Assembly (NCBI GenBank): GCA_016868485.1
Contig: VGGT01000144.1
Location: 1 to 5,255, forward strand
Direction of reading: 5' to 3'
Origin: Bacteroidota bacterium
GTDB lineage: Bacteria > Bacteroidota > Bacteroidia > UBA7662
Length of the DNA: 5,255 nt
Position numbers and translations under genes: made by a program. Below the pieces are notes generated by a model that worked only from the letters and a program-made list of their open reading frames with translations, ran no database searches and was not told the origin of the DNA. Positions 3,854 through 5,255 of the stretch are shown here, one piece after another (position 1 is the stretch's first letter; each line of letters opens with the position of its first letter).

Positions 3854-5255
3854 ATGACCGCAGTTCATCGACCTTATGACCTTGTATTCCTCGGTATGGG
3901 ATGCGCCAACACCCTCTTGCTGCGCAGCCTACACCGCCGGGGGCAGCTCCAAGGGCTTCAGTTGTGTGTTGTCGAGCCCAATCCCGAACAAATCACCCAG
4001 AAAACCTTTTGCTTTTGGTCGAACCCCGAAGAACTTGCGCTATGGGACCTCACTCCCCTCATCAGCAAAAGTTGGGGCACGAGCCAGGCAGGAGAACGCA
4101 CCCAGCCCCTGACCCCCTATGCATATCACCACATCTCGGGCGAGCGCATGTTGACGGCATCGCGCGAGATTCTGAAGTCGTGCGACTGCCATTGGGTAGA
4201 AGATCATGTGTTGGAAGGCAGCGAAAGCGCCGACCGGGTGCGCCTTCAAGCGTCGGGATCCGAAATTTTTGGCCGGCAGTTCTTCGATTCGCGTCCCCCC
4301 CAATTCGATGAACCCCAGGGCACTGAGGCAAAGCTGCTGCAAAGTTTTAGGGGATGGAACATCCAAACAGACACCCCGCAATTCGATCCCGAGTGTTGCA
4401 CGCTGATGGATTTCAACATCCCGCAAAACGGCCATACCCAATTCATGTACGTGCTTCCGTTTACCGAAACCACCGCCTTGGTAGAGTGCACCCGATTTGG
4501 TCGGCATGCCCTAAGCCAGCCGGAGGCCAACGAACTATTGGGCCATTACATCCAGCGAAACTATGGCCAATACCGGTCTATGGGCGAGGAACAAGGTGTG
4601 ATTCCCATGTGTTCGGCCAGGCAGGTGCCGGGCGTGGGGCACCCCAATTGGATCGACACCGGCGGGCGGGCGGGCAACATCAAGCCGAGCACAGGCTATT
4701 CCTTCATCAGTTCGTGCCGCGATGCGGAACGGATTGCAAGCAAACAAATCCTATGCCTCAAGCCCGCCCGGTTTTCCTTCTACGACCGCCTGCTCCTCCA
4801 CCTACTCAACCAGCGCCCTCTTTTGGGTAAGCCCCTATTCCATCGGCTGTTTCAAACCACCAAGATGCCCTTGGTGGTGCGCTTTCTGCGCGAAGAAACA
4901 ACAGTCATTCAGGAACTCCCCATCCTTGCGGCGCTGCCCTTAAGGCCCTTTTTAGGCGCGGCATTCAGGGATCTTTTTGATCGCCGCATCCGCATCTACT
5001 GGCCATTATGGGCCGCAGCCCTGATGGTGGTTTTGGCCATTCAGTGGGGTTGGCACAGCATTTCTGCCGGTCTCATGGTAGGGGGCCTTCTCCTGATCGG
5101 CTTACCCCACGGGGCTATTGATCATTTACTGGAGACAGGGCGGGCAGAAACGCCAATCGACCCGGTCTTCATCATGCGCTACCTACTGCTTTCGGCCGCC
5201 ATCGGTTTGATTTGGTGGATGAGTGCCCCCCTAGGGCTGTTGGTTTTCTTGATCA
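3854..5255 (+). CDS. crtY-blh: fused lycopene beta-cyclase / Brp-Blh beta-carotene 15,15'-dioxygenase, C-terminus cut by window edge
   Basis: The frame runs 467 codons from ATG 3854 to the edge with no stop. Residues 1 to about 372 are a full-length CrtY-type lycopene beta-cyclase: N-terminal dinucleotide-binding motif YDLVFLGMGCAN (8-19), CVVEPNP then KTFCFW, FFDSRPP (143-149), TLMDFNIPQ (183-191), FMYVLPFTETTALVECTRF (197-215; Glu211 is likely the conserved catalytic-region acid), GVIPM, GNIKPSTGYSF (274-284), and the C-terminal RFSFYDRLLLHLL block. After a short basic hinge (RDLFDRRIRIYW, about 373-383) comes a membrane segment (384-400) and a second one ending in GLPHGAIDHLL (416-426), the first histidine motif of Brp/Blh dioxygenases (His419 and His424 are candidate iron-site residues). 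A third hydrophobic segment begins near 445. Expected reaction: lycopene to beta-carotene, then central cleavage to two retinals, at the inner membrane. The remaining histidine motifs lie beyond the window. No strong promoter is seen in the 46-base gap upstream. Confidence 0.93.
   Translation, partial: MTAVHRPYDLVFLGMGCANTLLLRSLHRRGQLQGLQLCVVEPNPEQITQKTFCFWSNPEELALWDLTPLISKSWGTSQAGERTQPLTPYAYHHISGERMLTASREILKSCDCHWVEDHVLEGSESADRVRLQASGSEIFGRQFFDSRPPQFDEPQGTEAKLLQSFRGWNIQTDTPQFDPECCTLMDFNIPQNGHTQFMYVLPFTETTALVECTRFGRHALSQPEANELLGHYIQRNYGQYRSMGEEQGVIPMCSARQVPGVGHPNWIDTGGRAGNIKPSTGYSFISSCRDAERIASKQILCLKPARFSFYDRLLLHLLNQRPLLGKPLFHRLFQTTKMPLVVRFLREETTVIQELPILAALPLRPFLGAAFRDLFDRRIRIYWPLWAAALMVVLAIQWGWHSISAGLMVGGLLLIGLPHGAIDHLLETGRAETPIDPVFIMRYLLLSAAIGLIWWMSAPLGLLVFLI

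Noticed and set aside
3837..3857. Tiny frame MSTRSL whose TGA overlaps the ATG of crtY-blh (ATGA)
   Set aside because: It could be a coupling leader peptide, but six codons with no ribosome-binding site or conservation evidence are expected by chance.
4040..4530. Several open frames on both strands within the cyclase region
   Set aside because: All overlap the continuous CrtY frame, which has many family motifs in order; none of the alternatives has a recognisable feature.

Overview
The window (about 55% G+C by eye) looks like chromosomal DNA of a Bacteroidota member, possibly a moderately G+C-rich group such as the Saprospiria; the rank below phylum is a guess. Three things point this way. 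TAnnTTTG sequences, the Bacteroidota -7 element, lie ahead of three genes. Clear Shine-Dalgarno sites are absent. The proteins (a three-domain persulfide dioxygenase/rhodanese, a small retropepsin-like protease, CrtY with Brp/Blh) are types I associate with that phylum.

Left part, minus strand: a metallo-beta-lactamase/double-rhodanese protein of the CstB/ETHE1 persulfide dioxygenase type (525-1934) is followed 50 bases downstream by the N-terminal part of a trypsin-like serine protease (474 to beyond base 1). The protease has no stop inside the window and carries an in-frame hexapeptide repeat just after its catalytic Asp strand.

Middle: a roughly 160-base divergent promoter region (1935-2094) separates the dioxygenase from a plus-strand single-domain aspartyl protease (2095-2481). 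It holds oppositely oriented TAnnTTTG boxes, a pair of GATGCATG direct repeats 20 bases apart, and a 9-base triplet repeat. The aspartyl protease runs tail-to-tail into a minus-strand rhodanese lipoprotein (2478-2930); the two stop codons share one CTAG.

Right part, plus strand: a class I SAM-dependent methyltransferase (about 2887-3807; start uncertain and apparently overlapping the rhodanese 5' end) is followed after 46 bases by the most interesting gene, a fusion running off the right edge (3854-5255+). Its first ~370 residues are a complete lycopene beta-cyclase (CrtY). It then continues in frame into a membrane Brp/Blh-type beta-carotene 15,15'-dioxygenase, recognisable by GLPHGAIDH. One polypeptide would thus turn lycopene into beta-carotene and then cleave it to retinal, which suggests a microbial rhodopsin in this organism.

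Two themes emerge: sulfane-sulfur handling on both sides of the inner membrane (dioxygenase/rhodanese in the cytoplasm, rhodanese lipoprotein outside), and retinal synthesis through a fused enzyme. No RNA gene, CRISPR array, insertion sequence or convincing hairpin terminator was seen, and no gene-free stretch exceeds 300 bases.
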